Shown: piece by piece, positions 33,907 to 44,246 of the stretch
Position numbering within the stretch: position 1 is the first letter of the stretch
How the letters are laid out: the number at the start of each line of letters is the position of its first letter
NCBI GenBank assembly: GCA_018873225.1
Contig: JAEILZ010000004.1
Span: forward strand, 2,046,001-2,110,000
Reading direction: 5' to 3'
Length of the DNA: 64,000 nucleotides
From: [Phialemoniopsis] sp. UDSM-2020
Taxonomy: Eukaryota > Ascomycota > Sordariomycetes > Thyridiales > Thyridiaceae
Notes under the pieces: generated by a model
Seen by the model: the letters and a program-made list of their open reading frames with translations, nothing else
Database searches by the model: none
Told to the model about the DNA's origin: nothing
Made by a program: the position numbers and the translations under genes

Positions 33907-35793
33907 TCATTGCGAGGCAGCTACACACCAATGACGATGGAAGGCCCAGGCGCTCTTCTGGCATTCCTTGCTGCAGTATTTAGTCCTGCGGCAACGGCGG
34001 CACTTGGCGAACTGGCGGGTGTATTCCTCCCATTTCCCGCATTGGTAATAAGCGCACTGGCGGATGCCACCCCGAGTATCATCTTTCCGGCAGAGGTTCC
34101 TCATAACAACCCCGGCCCAGTATTGCATGTCCGTGCTGTGGTAGCGGACGGTGAACTTCTCCACGAGTGGGAAAATATTCAGGTCGTTGGGTAGAGTATA
34201 CTCCTCCTCGTATTCTTCATCATCAAGCATCGTGTCGACTGCGTTGTCATCGCCGTCAAGAAGCTGCAGCTCCTTGCCAATCTTCAGGCGCGGCACCAGG
34301 TGGCTCTTCTGGAAGTATGACCTGAGGTTGCAATACTTGGAGACGTATGCCAGTAGCTGGAGCGACATCAGCACGTCCTCCTCCCGCGGCATGGCCGCAA
34401 GCATTTGAGGGTTGGGCGTCAGCTGTCGATCCAACAGATAACGAGGGACGCTTGCATTGGGCATCGTGGGCTGTGGCGGTGTGACCATGGTGGGACGGTT
34501 AGGCGAGAGACCCATGGCGGGGACGGGGGTCGGGGCGGTGGTGTTTGCGATGCTACCGTCCATCGGTGCACGATGGGTGATGTTGAAGGTTCCCGTGTCC
34601 TGAGTCTCCGACACCGTCGGAGTGTTCAGCTCAATGGCGGCGCCAGCCAGGATACTATCAGACTCCTCCATCGACATGTCCTGGATATTGACTGCCGTTT
34701 GCACTTCGTTGGTGCCAGACATTTCCGCATCAGGAGATTCGTCTGACTGGATGCTTTCCGTAGCCAGATCGTCTGACTCGGCAGCAGTCGAGTTCTGATG
34801 CCGGATGGAAGGGCGTCTCCGAGAGCGGCCAGTAGGGGCCAGCATCGAGGTTGGACGTACCGTCGGGGAGCGCGATTGAGGAGGGGGAAGTGGTGTTGTG
34901 GGAGATGCTGGCTGCGAAGACATGTTGGGAACAAAGGGCATCATGGATGCTAGCCGGTCAATGTCACGAACCGGGCGGAGGAAAGACGACTCGCCAGTTT
35001 CCGTCGCCGGAACGGCAGGTGCAAGAGGCTGGATGACTTGACGAGAAGGCGACGCAACGCTAGATCTCGCCTCGGCTGCTCTATGGTGGTGATGATGGTG
35101 ATGGTGGTGTCGGTGAGCCGGAAATGACGGTCGCTCAGGTGGCGATGTGACGGAAAATTGCGAAATCGTAGGGGTGGCTTCTGAACCGTTGGCCTGGTCA
35201 ACAGAACCGGTAGGATTGGCAAAAGTGGCAGACACATCAATTGAAGGCGGCGGTGCCTGGCGTCGGAAAGTCCTCTGGTCAATATCCATCCGACCAGATC
35301 GATTGGCGAAACTAGACGACTTGGAGCCACTCCTGTGCTCATGGCTCCTGTGGCGGCTGTGATGATCTTGCAGCTGCTTCTGTTTTGCCTCCTCGGCCTT
35401 CTCGCGACATTTGTCGATGACCTTGATGTAATTGTCGAGGATGGTGGCGATGACGGGGACCATGTCAGCCTCCACGACCCGTGTCCGCACGCCTTCGGTG
35501 CCTCGAACTCCTATGTTGACGACGCACTGAAATGCCAGATTCCATTTCCACATGTCCATCATATCCTTGCTCCTGCCCTGCTTGAGGATGCAGACGAGTC
35601 TCTCGATGCCTCCATCGACGGTGAGGATGTCGCGAATGCGGGCGGAGGATGTCGTCAGATAAGCAAGATGGTTGAGCGAGTTGATCAACGGCAGGGTCGA
35701 GGTGCAATCGAGGGCACGTCGGTCATACAAGGCGGTGGTGATGCCCACCGACGCCTTGTTGACGTTGGGGATGCTGAAGTTGACTTCCCTCAT
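33907..35793 (-). CDS. samB: MYND-type zinc-finger protein samB/Mub1
   Basis: In yeast Mub1 acts with the E3 ligase Ubr2 and E2 Rad6 in Rpn4 turnover; in Aspergillus samB affects polarity and developmental timing. This is a single exon of 628 residues. The conserved N-terminal domain (about 1-140, MREVNFSIPNVNKASVGITT, LYDRRALDC, GGIERLVCIL) is helical and armadillo-like. A disordered Ser/Pro-rich middle holds a poly-His run (nine His after PAHR, about residues 235-243). A second conserved block, VLMSLQLLAYVSKYCNLRSYF, lies at about 470-490. The C-terminal MYND finger spans Cys580 to Cys623 (CAYYQC, CRRCRRTKYCSKEC, HRHWC), with seven Cys and one His in the right order. The start is the first ATG and lies right at the conserved N-terminus. 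Confidence 0.94.
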   Translation of the reverse strand: MREVNFSIPNVNKASVGITTALYDRRALDCTSTLPLINSLNHLAYLTTSSARIRDILTVDGGIERLVCILKQGRSKDMMDMWKWNLAFQCVVNIGVRGTEGVRTRVVEADMVPVIATILDNYIKVIDKCREKAEEAKQKQLQDHHSRHRSHEHRSGSKSSSFANRSGRMDIDQRTFRRQAPPPSIDVSATFANPTGSVDQANGSEATPTISQFSVTSPPERPSFPAHRHHHHHHHHHRAAEARSSVASPSRQVIQPLAPAVPATETGESSFLRPVRDIDRLASMMPFVPNMSSQPASPTTPLPPPQSRSPTVRPTSMLAPTGRSRRRPSIRHQNSTAAESDDLATESIQSDESPDAEMSGTNEVQTAVNIQDMSMEESDSILAGAAIELNTPTVSETQDTGTFNITHRAPMDGSIANTTAPTPVPAMGLSPNRPTMVTPPQPTMPNASVPRYLLDRQLTPNPQMLAAMPREEDVLMSLQLLAYVSKYCNLRSYFQKSHLVPRLKIGKELQLLDGDDNAVDTMLDDEEYEEEYTLPNDLNIFPLVEKFTVRYHSTDMQYWAGVVMRNLCRKDDTRGGIRQCAYYQCGKWEEYTRQFAKCRRCRRTKYCSKECQKSAWAFHRHWCVAASQ

Positions 35794-38700
35794 CTTGGGC
35801 CAAGTCGACTATGGGGCACCAGGGGGTCACGGGAAGAGGGCGGAGTGCCACCAATGCGCAGGTATGTCAAGAAGAATATCGGGAGATGAGTGCAATGGCC
35901 CAGAGATGGGCAATGCTGATGGGCTTGCTAGAAAAAACAATGCCCTCGCGTAGGACAGCCGATTGTGATGGCCGTGTGCGTGCGTACACAAGGTTGTGTC
36001 GGACCAAGACTCGGCCTCGCACTCAATGTGGCAAGGAGCGAGTCGAGTCTCGGCTTATCGTGAACGGCGTTTGACGACGAAACGAACGAACCTCAATCTG
36101 ATGGCGATGGCCTGAGTGAAGATCAGGCGTGATGGCGACGTGATGGACCACCAGAGGTGTTGTGATTGTCGGTGGCGGTTGGGGTTTCAGGGCTGAAATT
36201 GAGGCGGCCGTGACTCGGGAATCCAAATGCCGCAGGCGGTGCAGAGAGCAGCAGGATTCTAGTAATAGGGTATCAAGAGGATGGAGAAATACGAAGGCGT
36301 AAAAGAAAACGCAGACTGGGGAAGAGGAGAACCAACGATGGGGGTGATTTGGTGAAAAGAGGGTTGATTCTTCTTCCCCTTTGAGGTGTCGGAGAGAGAG
36401 AGGGCTGACTGAGGAAGTGAATGAAGGAAGATCAGGTAAGATGGTTGGGTTCGAAGTTTTTGCCATGGTACTGGAAATGAGCCAACAACGGGTGGTCGGG
36501 CCAGGGGGTTTCATTCAGGGTGCTGGTGCCCGCTTAGCGATTGGCGTGCTGCTGGTGCTGTCGGTACCTCGGGGTGAGCACCTGTGAGCCGCTGTAAGAG
36601 CGCTGTAATTGCACCGCAGCAAGTACCTTTCAGCACACTAATTTTTACCAGTACTTTAGACACCCTTTGTGCTTGCATTGAGGTCCAGCAAACTCACTTC
36701 AGCGTGGCGTGGCGGATCTTGGCTCACACTGGCTGCCCGCCTTTAGCAGTTCAGATTATTTCTTGGGCAGGCGCGGCTTCCATCAGCCAAGTGCCACAGT
36801 GAAGAAAAGTTAGGTCGATACTTGTACTTGGCCACTCACTCGCCCCATTCACGACATTCAACGGCGAATAAGTACTTACCCTCAAAAGGTATTGTTCTAG
36901 CGGCCAGTAGCCACCAGTACTGTGCAAGCATCGATCAAGTTAAGCACACAAGGGACCTTTACGTTGCAGTGACAACATCTCTCACGACTGGTGCTCGGCT
37001 ATCCCATGTCTATTTGTTGGGAGGATCCATCACGGTTCTCTCAAAACATGCATTGAAAGCCCTCTCAGTCATCTCATTTATCTAAAGTAAAGTAGCCAAC
37101 AGTCCCGTACTAGAAGTCAAATGGCGCCCTGATCGCACCATCGTCACATAGGTACCCGTTTGGCCTGCCAGCTCAACGACCTGGGGCTTTCCACCTAAGC
37201 AGGGAGCCGAAGCTCGGAGGGAAGAGGCTACTCAGTACTCGTGGCAGGTAATTCGAAAAAGGCTGAATGATTATGGACGAGGTCTGCTGAAGTGTTGGAG
37301 TCTGGGTCAGTCTATGCTGCCGATCCCTCTCCTGGTGTCCAAGGGATCGCCCCCAGCAGGGACCTATCCGCCGTCGTCCCAATCTATTCCCCTGCCCTCA
37401 CTCGCCGCCTGGAAAAGGCGAAACCCCATCTCACCACCTCTTGGTCGCACCGTTCTAGTCCGTTCCGGACTCATGTGGGCAACCAAACTCTTGGCGCCGC
37501 CACCGAACCAGTGAATCTTTCGAGGTCAAGCGAAGGAAAGGACGGAATTTGGCTGCCAAAGTCTAGAGCAGCCTTAGTCATCGGGCCTCAACCGTCATTA
37601 TTGATTGTTCGAGAGTTTCTCTTTCGATGGCTCTCTGGCGCCATTCTAGCGTTCCCGGCGTCTCAACCTCGAGGGTGGTGGACCAGGCAAGCCAGGAGAC
37701 CGGCGCCCGTCGGGTCGGAGACTTTGCGAAGTCTGGTGTCGCTGTTTTACGCATCAATGTCTCAATTTGCTCTCCAATTAATCCGGCGGCGATCACTGTA
37801 TCCTGCCTGTCAATTCGATATTTGTGGATTGCTTCCTTGTCCCCATAATGGTGGGCTCGTGCGGTTCATGCCCAGCAGAGAGGCCCTGCTTGGCTTGTCA
37901 CAAGAGGACTGGTCAAGAGGGTTCCCGGTCTCCTCTTTTCGGAGCTATGGCACTTCATGCACACACATTGTTGTTCCGTGCTCTGCGCTCTCCTGCCTCC
38001 AAATTGCTGGGGCCCCGACCCCCACTGCACCTACTTGTACTTGCGAATGTCTAGCTTGTCTGATTTGCCTGTGCTCTGCGTTACGGCCAATCCCAGTTGT
38101 CCTCATGGCCCCGAGACATCGAAGCACTTCATCCTCGTGCGTTAGTCTGCTGCAGTATACACTCGATTCGGCTGCTTGCTCTAGAGATGTCACCTTTGCC
38201 TCGCAGCGATCGGGGGCAATTGCGGGAATAGCTGGCTGCTTCTCTTGGACCCCTCATTGATCTTCGGCGACCCTGGTTTGGGGTAGGTGCTAAGTAAAAG
38301 TACTAAGTAGCATTATCTGCCTGACCACAACGGTGTCCAATCCGTCAAGAGCATTCAGAGGCAAGGTATTGGTCTGTATGATTCTGGGTGCTGAAATAAT
38401 CCTCCACCTAAGCAAAGGGCCAGAGAACTATGGAGTGCATTGCAGATTATTGATTCATCATGCTCTCTTCATGCCGCCTGCCGATATAACAGTCACTCGG
38501 CCGATGATGCATACTCAGCGCCTGGAAGGCTCGGCACCCCGGGTTGGGAGTCAGTTAGTAAACCTTTTTTTGCGCGGCATCCCCGACACCGACTCGATAC
38601 GGAAGCCTGCCTGCCTGCCCTGCCATTCCTGCGTCCTTACAAACGGGCATGCTCAGTTTGCTCCTTGACTCGCCCGCCCGAGGGCTCCGGACTTAACGAG

Positions 38701-39987
38701 GATCCAAGTTTGCTGTTTTCCCTTACCACGGGGCCGCTGCTCGGGGGCACGAGACAGCGTCTAATAGGAGCCAGACCGCTCTTTCAAATCACTAGCGGCG
38801 GAGCCGAGCGACGTCATATGTCTTGAAGTGCGACTTGTGAGTCGAGAAGACATTCATGCTTATGAATAGGCAAGCCTTAAGCTCCATCTCTTTTTACCGA
38901 CAGGGAGGAATGCCCGCTCTGCCCGCCACGCCTCCGCCCAGCCCACTTGATTGACAAGAGCCGCCACTGGGGCCGCTAAGCTCGCTCAACCTTGCGGCGA
39001 CTTTCCCAAAGCGGACTTAGGCGCTCGTTTTTCAGCAGGCACTGTGCTACTGACTATTCTATCTGGACAAACTATCAAGCTCGATCTGTTGCTGCATCGT
39101 CTTCCAGCCGCGAATGATATCAGCCAGTAGCCGCGCATCTGATATTAGAAGAGCAGTGTCTTCCAGTGACGAGCAGAGATCGAGTCCCAGGACGCCAACA
39201 GCGCGCGCCAATCGCCAAACCTTCTCTCGGCTGGACAGCCCGTGCCCGCTATGATTGGACCCAAGCGGCATACCTTTGGCGCTTGGATGTATTTGATGCG
39301 GCCACAAACTGCAACTGACCCTCCTCCCAGCCATCCCGAATTACTTAGCGCGCACCGCTTTGTGTGCTGGTAGAGTGCGACATCGTTTGACGCCCAGACA
39401 CCGCTGATCTTGGAAAGGTGCTTTTCCAGAAGAGCCTGGATATTTCACAGGGCCGTTTCGCGCCCGCTGGGTGATCGTGTGGTCCAAGCCATCCCAGCCT
39501 TCCCCCCCTGGCCTTGAACCCCCGTCCCGCATCTCGACTTCGCAAATCCTGGGTCGAGCTTAGTCTCGAACATCCTTGTCGACCGTTTCAGGAAAGAATA
39601 AGCATAGTTGATGCCGCCCAGGAAGCGATCCGTGTGCATTTTGTGTTGATCAGCATGTTCTGAACTAACCGTCTCAAGTCCGAGGTAACTCAGTAAAGGA
39701 GGAAGCTCGCAGTGGCACTTGTCAATGAAAACAATTCATTCGCTGTGCGATACTGACTGCTGAGAATGCCATGGCAGTCAGGAATCTCATCTCGTAGATG
39801 AGGCCAGCCGACATTCGCTTGCATTGGAGCGCGCCTTAACGATACCTTTCACAAGGCAGAATATTTCTGCTGTGACTAGCACATCTGATCGGTAATTACT
39901 TGTATTAGTTATTGTGATGCAGTAATCGCTCTTCCCAACGCCAATGCTATCCCAATGCCATGTCTCAGTAGGACAATCACCTCGTAC
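35794..39987. other. Long gene-poor region, 4.2 kb
   Basis: Holds the samB promoter at its left and the 3' region of the two-helix membrane protein gene at its right. The longest frame (37292-38260 plus, 322 codons) has random composition, no hydrophobic pattern or domain, and no conserved-looking block, so I do not call it a gene. No terminal repeats, transposase motifs or clear repeat structure are visible. It could hold non-coding RNA, remote regulatory sequence or an old, decayed insertion. Confidence 0.55.
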
Positions 39988-41127
39988 TTAATCTCCGCTC
40001 ATCCTGGCGTGCCTAAAGTATTTCATCCCAATCCATGCAATCACCACCCACACCCAGGCCATTACGCACGTCAGGATGATCAGGGCCGGGTAGTACCCTA
40101 CGATGGGTAGTGTCGGATCATCCTCGAGCTCTGGCGGGGCATACGGCGTCGTCCCGACGTCCCACGCCCAGCTCCAGACACCCAGACAGGAGCCCATGCC
40201 GGTAACGAAGACTACCCAAGTCACGACGAGCACCACCCAGCCCCACCACTCCGTCTCCGAGTAGTCCCAGTCACCGTCTGACCCCGAGGGCAGCGGCGTC
40301 GCGAGGTTTGACAACGAGAGGGGCGACTTGGCGCGCTGATCTGACCGACGGCGTTGCAGGGGCACCCGGCCGGTGGCGGCGCCGCCTCCGGTGCCAAAAT
40401 AAGACTCGGAGCCCGAAGAGAGCAGGTCCGGGCGGGGTTGGTCCTGACCTGCCTGTGGCGCCCCGCCGATATGCAAAGCATCTTCCTCGTCGGTCGTCGA
40501 GTATGATATCGTAGGGCTCGTGGCCGGTAGTTCGGACCCTTCTGCAGGGGAGCTAGCGAGAGGCTGCACGACGAGCGGTGGCGGCAGGGACGGCGCACTG
40601 CTGCTACTCCGGCTGGCGTAGCCGTCCATGGATGGGCGGGGTGTTATATCGGAGATGCCAAGCCCCAGCGTGTCGATGTCGGCAAGGGCCGGGGCGGGGA
40701 CAGAGGTCGGCGGCGAGCCATCGATCTGTGCCATGTCCACCTTTTTCGCGTCCGAGGACTTGGAGTCGCGCCTCTCCCGGGCGGCGCCCCGGCCCAGCAG
40801 GGCGACCTTGCGCAGCGAGCCCCGTCGCCGACGCGTCTTCTGCTGCTGCTGCTGTTGCTGCATGGCCGTGGCCAAGGAGCCCGGCGCGGCCTTCTTGGAG
40901 TGCTCGTCGTCGCCGTCTTGGTGGCTATTGTGGTGGCTATGGGTCTTGTGGTAGTCGGAGTTGGAGCGCATGAAGGGGAAGCGCGAGAGGAGGCCCGAGC
41001 CGCCGCTGGAGGACGAGGGCGTTCGCTTGTGGTCGGAGGACGGCGAGGAAGGGGAGATGGAAGATAGTGGCTGTTGAGACGGCTGGTGTGCCTCGGCGGC
41101 CAGCGGGGAATGGTGCGGCGGCTCCAT
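39988..41127 (-). CDS. Conserved-looking two-helix membrane protein with long disordered N-terminus
   Basis: Not recognised. Single exon of 379 residues. The first 285 or so residues are polar and low-complexity, rich in Ser, Pro, His and Gln, with a seven-Gln run at about residues 90-96 (CAG/CAA tract, 40840-40860) and basic patches (KTRRRRGSLRK). The C-terminal 90 residues hold two transmembrane helices: WWGWVVLVVTWVVFVTGMGS (about 290-310) and YYPALIILTCVMAWVWVVIA (about 345-365). They are joined by a loop with WSWAWDVG and end with KYFRHARMSGD. Two tryptophan-rich helices and a short lumenal loop recall small GPI-anchor assembly subunits such as PIG-P, but I cannot show homology. It is divergent from the zinc transporter gene. 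Confidence 0.7.
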   Translation of the reverse strand: MEPPHHSPLAAEAHQPSQQPLSSISPSSPSSDHKRTPSSSSGGSGLLSRFPFMRSNSDYHKTHSHHNSHQDGDDEHSKKAAPGSLATAMQQQQQQQKTRRRRGSLRKVALLGRGAARERRDSKSSDAKKVDMAQIDGSPPTSVPAPALADIDTLGLGISDITPRPSMDGYASRSSSSAPSLPPPLVVQPLASSPAEGSELPATSPTISYSTTDEEDALHIGGAPQAGQDQPRPDLLSSGSESYFGTGGGAATGRVPLQRRRSDQRAKSPLSLSNLATPLPSGSDGDWDYSETEWWGWVVLVVTWVVFVTGMGSCLGVWSWAWDVGTTPYAPPELEDDPTLPIVGYYPALIILTCVMAWVWVVIAWIGMKYFRHARMSGD

Positions 41128-42177
41128 TTTCGTTCTCGTCTCGTGTGCTTTGCTCTCTCAGGGCGGCGCGCGAGATCTGGTGGTGGAAATAAGGGGCCCG
41201 TAGTCTGCAAAATAACACATGGCGCCCAGCACTAGTTGCAAAGCATATCGAATTTGCGCAGGGGAATTGGCGGGGAGGAAAAGACCGCAGCTTCACTCTT
41301 TTGCTACCGTGGTTGTCGTGCGCATGGTACAGTGGCGTGTATCCTTCCTTCTAGCTTGCGATGCACACGCAACGAGCAAAAACGGTGAAGTCAATTCAAT
41401 GTTGTTAGACCAGACCTGGTCTTTTGGGGAGGGATCCATCCAGATCCATCGAATGGTTCAAGGGTATTGTCCAGGCCAATTGGTAGGCGGCGATTGGACA
41501 GGGGCGGGACGTCTCAGTGCGAAACCCACCAGAGCTTTAGGGACTTGCACTAGCAGCAAGCCACTAAAAGACCGCTGAATCGGCCACTGCCGTTCAGCCA
41601 AACTTCCCCTATCGGCGGCGCCACGTGCGCCTGAGATGGCTCAAGCCAATTCGTCCGTCTCGTGCCAAATCGTCTCAAGACATCCCAAAAGGCTTGGCGA
41701 CACTCATAGAGGTGCCCGCCCTGGTGGGGCCTTGCCTATCGATGTTGTGCGATGGATGGGTAGAGTGGATGATGGTCTTGTGTCGTTCTCTTCCGTTCAA
41801 TTCAGTTCAATGAGCGGCAAATACTCGAAAAGAAAATTCAAAAGAAAAGCTCTTACTTGCCTACCTACCCCCCCTTTCTTGTCTCTTCAAGATACGAGGC
41901 TCTGGCCTGCTGGTGTCGTCGTATCTGTGTTGACCTGGTAAGATGAGCATTCCCTCCAACTGCCTTTTCCCCATGGTGCGCTAACTGGAAGCAGCACGGT
42001 AGATACGCGCGCGACGCCTCGAACAGCTGGCCTACCTGGTAGTAGTCTACTGCGACGACGTATCTCACATGCTCAGAGCTGCAAGGGACCACCATCCTCC
42101 AGGAGTTAAAGTGCCTTAGCTTCTTTTTTCGTCTTCTTCCTCTCTCCTTTGACGCCCTGTCGCCGTCGTCGGAGCAC
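41128..42177. promoter_or_regulatory. Divergent promoter region (two-helix protein / Zrg17)
   Basis: Holds two promoters. Frames are short and uninformative; I see no gene. Confidence 0.5.
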
Positions 42178-43730
42178 ATGGCACCTGGCCTTCCAGTCAT
42201 TCAATCCCCAGAGACGCCTTCCCCGCCTGCCATCATCGAGACTACTGTGTGGGACGACAACTTCGAGCTGGATGACGGCGGGTTCCTAAGCCCCAATTCC
42301 GCAACCTTCCGGCGCGGCCCTCCCTCTCCCATCTCGACTTCCTCCTTCCTAAGCCCGGCGGACGGACGCGGTCTGTTGCGACCGCCCTCGCCCTCCATGG
42401 CCTCCGACGATGCCTCCACTGATGGCAATGGCATGGCTGCCCCCGCCCACAATCCCTTCAACTTCAAGACGCAGATCATATCAACGTCGCCAGTCAAGTC
42501 GGTATGTTGATGTCCGATAGTTGCTCTTCCCCCCATATGGTCCTTGACTTCTCACGACTGACATGACCTGTCCTGCAGAACATTGGGCAGCGCCGTGGTC
42601 ACCGATATAAGCACAGTTCCATATCTGCACAGCACCAGATCTTTCAGGAGCCGCCGCCTAGGGCGCCGCCAGTCCTCCCGGCCTCGCTGCCTGTGCCGAC
42701 TGTCAAGGAAGCCTGGGCCAGCATGCAGCGCGACCAGCGGGCGCGCATGTACTGGTGCCTCTGTCATGCCGCGGTTGCTGTCTACGTATTCTTCAGCGCG
42801 TCGGGGTCCCTCGCCATGACGGCACTCTCCCACCTTGTCTTCTTCGACGTCGGCTCCGCAGCGGTCTGCGTCGCCGTTGACGTCCTCGGCAATTTTGAAG
42901 TCTGGCGACGCTCCAGCGTTCGCCACCCCTTTGGACTGCAGCGCGCCGAGGTTCTTGCCGGCTTTGCGACCTCCATCTTCCTCGTCTTTGGCGGCTTCGA
43001 CCTCATCAGCCACAACATGAAGCACCTGCTCGAGTCCGTCGGCCACCACGAGCCGCACTCGTCCCACTCGCACGGCGCTGCCGGCGGTCGCAACATCTCG
43101 CCTGGCCAGGTCGACCTTGCCAGCCTTGCTGCCGTGATGAGCACGCTTGTAAGCGCGTACGGGCTCAAGAACCACGCCCGCATCCGTCGGGTCATGCGTG
43201 TCCGCTACCCCTCCTACCTTTCCTCGCTGTTGCCCGGCGTCCTCAGCAATCCCTTCCACTTCCTCACCCTCTTCTTCTCCTTTCTCATGCTGCTACTCCC
43301 CTTGCTCTCCATCTCAGTCTTTGTTTGGCTCGACACCCTCATCTGCGCTGCCATTGCCGTCTCCATGTTCGTCCTGGGTCTGCGCCTCGCCATTGCCCAG
43401 GGCCTCATGTTGCTCATGTCGTACTCTGGCCGTGGCGGTGGCGATGCAGGCGACATGAACAAGGACGGCAGCGTGTCGGCTGTGGTGCGCGAGATCGAAG
43501 CCGAGCCCAATGTTGCGCGCGTCGACGAGGCGCAGTTCTGGCAAGTGCACTACGGCTTGTGCATGGCGAACCTCAAGGTCTGCGTCGTGCGCGGGTGCGA
43601 CGACTCGGCACTGAGCCAGCTGCGATCTCGGATAGCGCGCATGATTCAGAACCGGCTGGGCGAAGGGTACGGCAGGGGGTCGAGCTTGAGGTGGGAGGTG
43701 ACGACGCAGATGAATACCGATAGCAGCTGA
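42178..43730 (+). CDS. zrg17: Zrg17-like zinc transporter (cation diffusion facilitator family)
   Basis: Zrg17 pairs with Msc2/Cis4 to bring zinc into the ER and early secretory pathway. Exons are 42178-42501 and 42579-43730, in phase, giving 491 residues; the 77-base intron has donor GTATGT and acceptor CAG. The disordered N-terminus (about 1-160) is Pro/Ser-rich. Six membrane segments follow, starting at about 165-190 (YWCLCHAAVAVYVFF), including SHLVFFDVGSAAVCVAVDVLG and the Leu-rich LTLFFSFLMLLLPLLSISVFVWLDTLICAAIAV. HPFGLQRAEVLAGFATSIFLVFGGFDL is a characteristic CDF block. A short His-rich loop (HHEPHSSHSHG) lies between helices. A cytosolic C-terminal domain (about 430-485) ends the protein. 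By eye, metal-site residues of catalytic CDF members are only partly kept, which fits a Zrg17-type partner subunit. Confidence 0.85.
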
Positions 43731-44246
43731 GCAAGCAAGGAGTAGTCGAGATATAGTATTACAGTACAAAGGCCTATATAGACAATGTCCACACAAAAGC
43801 ATTCGATATTACAATTGCTTGGTATCAACAACGCTTTCGAGAAAGGACCAAAGCATAAAGGCCAAACACGACGAAAGACACGAAGACCACGACAGGGATG
43901 AAGGCAGAGTATTCTTCATATGTACATATTTGATCGTCCCGTTCAAAAAATCGAGAGTTTGGTATATATAGAGGTGACAAACTAGGGAGATGTTCCTAAA
44001 AAACCGCTAGCGATCGAGCAAGGGGGGGTTTTGTGAGTAAAGAGAAACAAGTCTACAACTATCGTGCCATTTGGGTACAGTCATGAGAGATTCTCCTGGG
44101 CACCTTGCTAGGCAAAGATATAGGTGACCGTCGTGGGCATGAACCCGTTATAAAACACTAATCAACGCCTGTAAAACCGTATGATGATTTCGTCAAAAAC
44201 ATTCGTATCAGTGGAGAAGAGATGAGACAGTGGCAGGATCCCTCCA
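43731..44246. other. Convergent intergenic region (Zrg17 / Mgm1)
   Basis: Holds two 3' regions; no gene is seen. Confidence 0.5.

Noticed and set aside
37292..38260. 322-codon plus-strand open frame
   Set aside because: Random amino-acid composition, no domain or hydrophobic pattern, and many rare-residue runs. Probably a chance frame in GC-balanced DNA.
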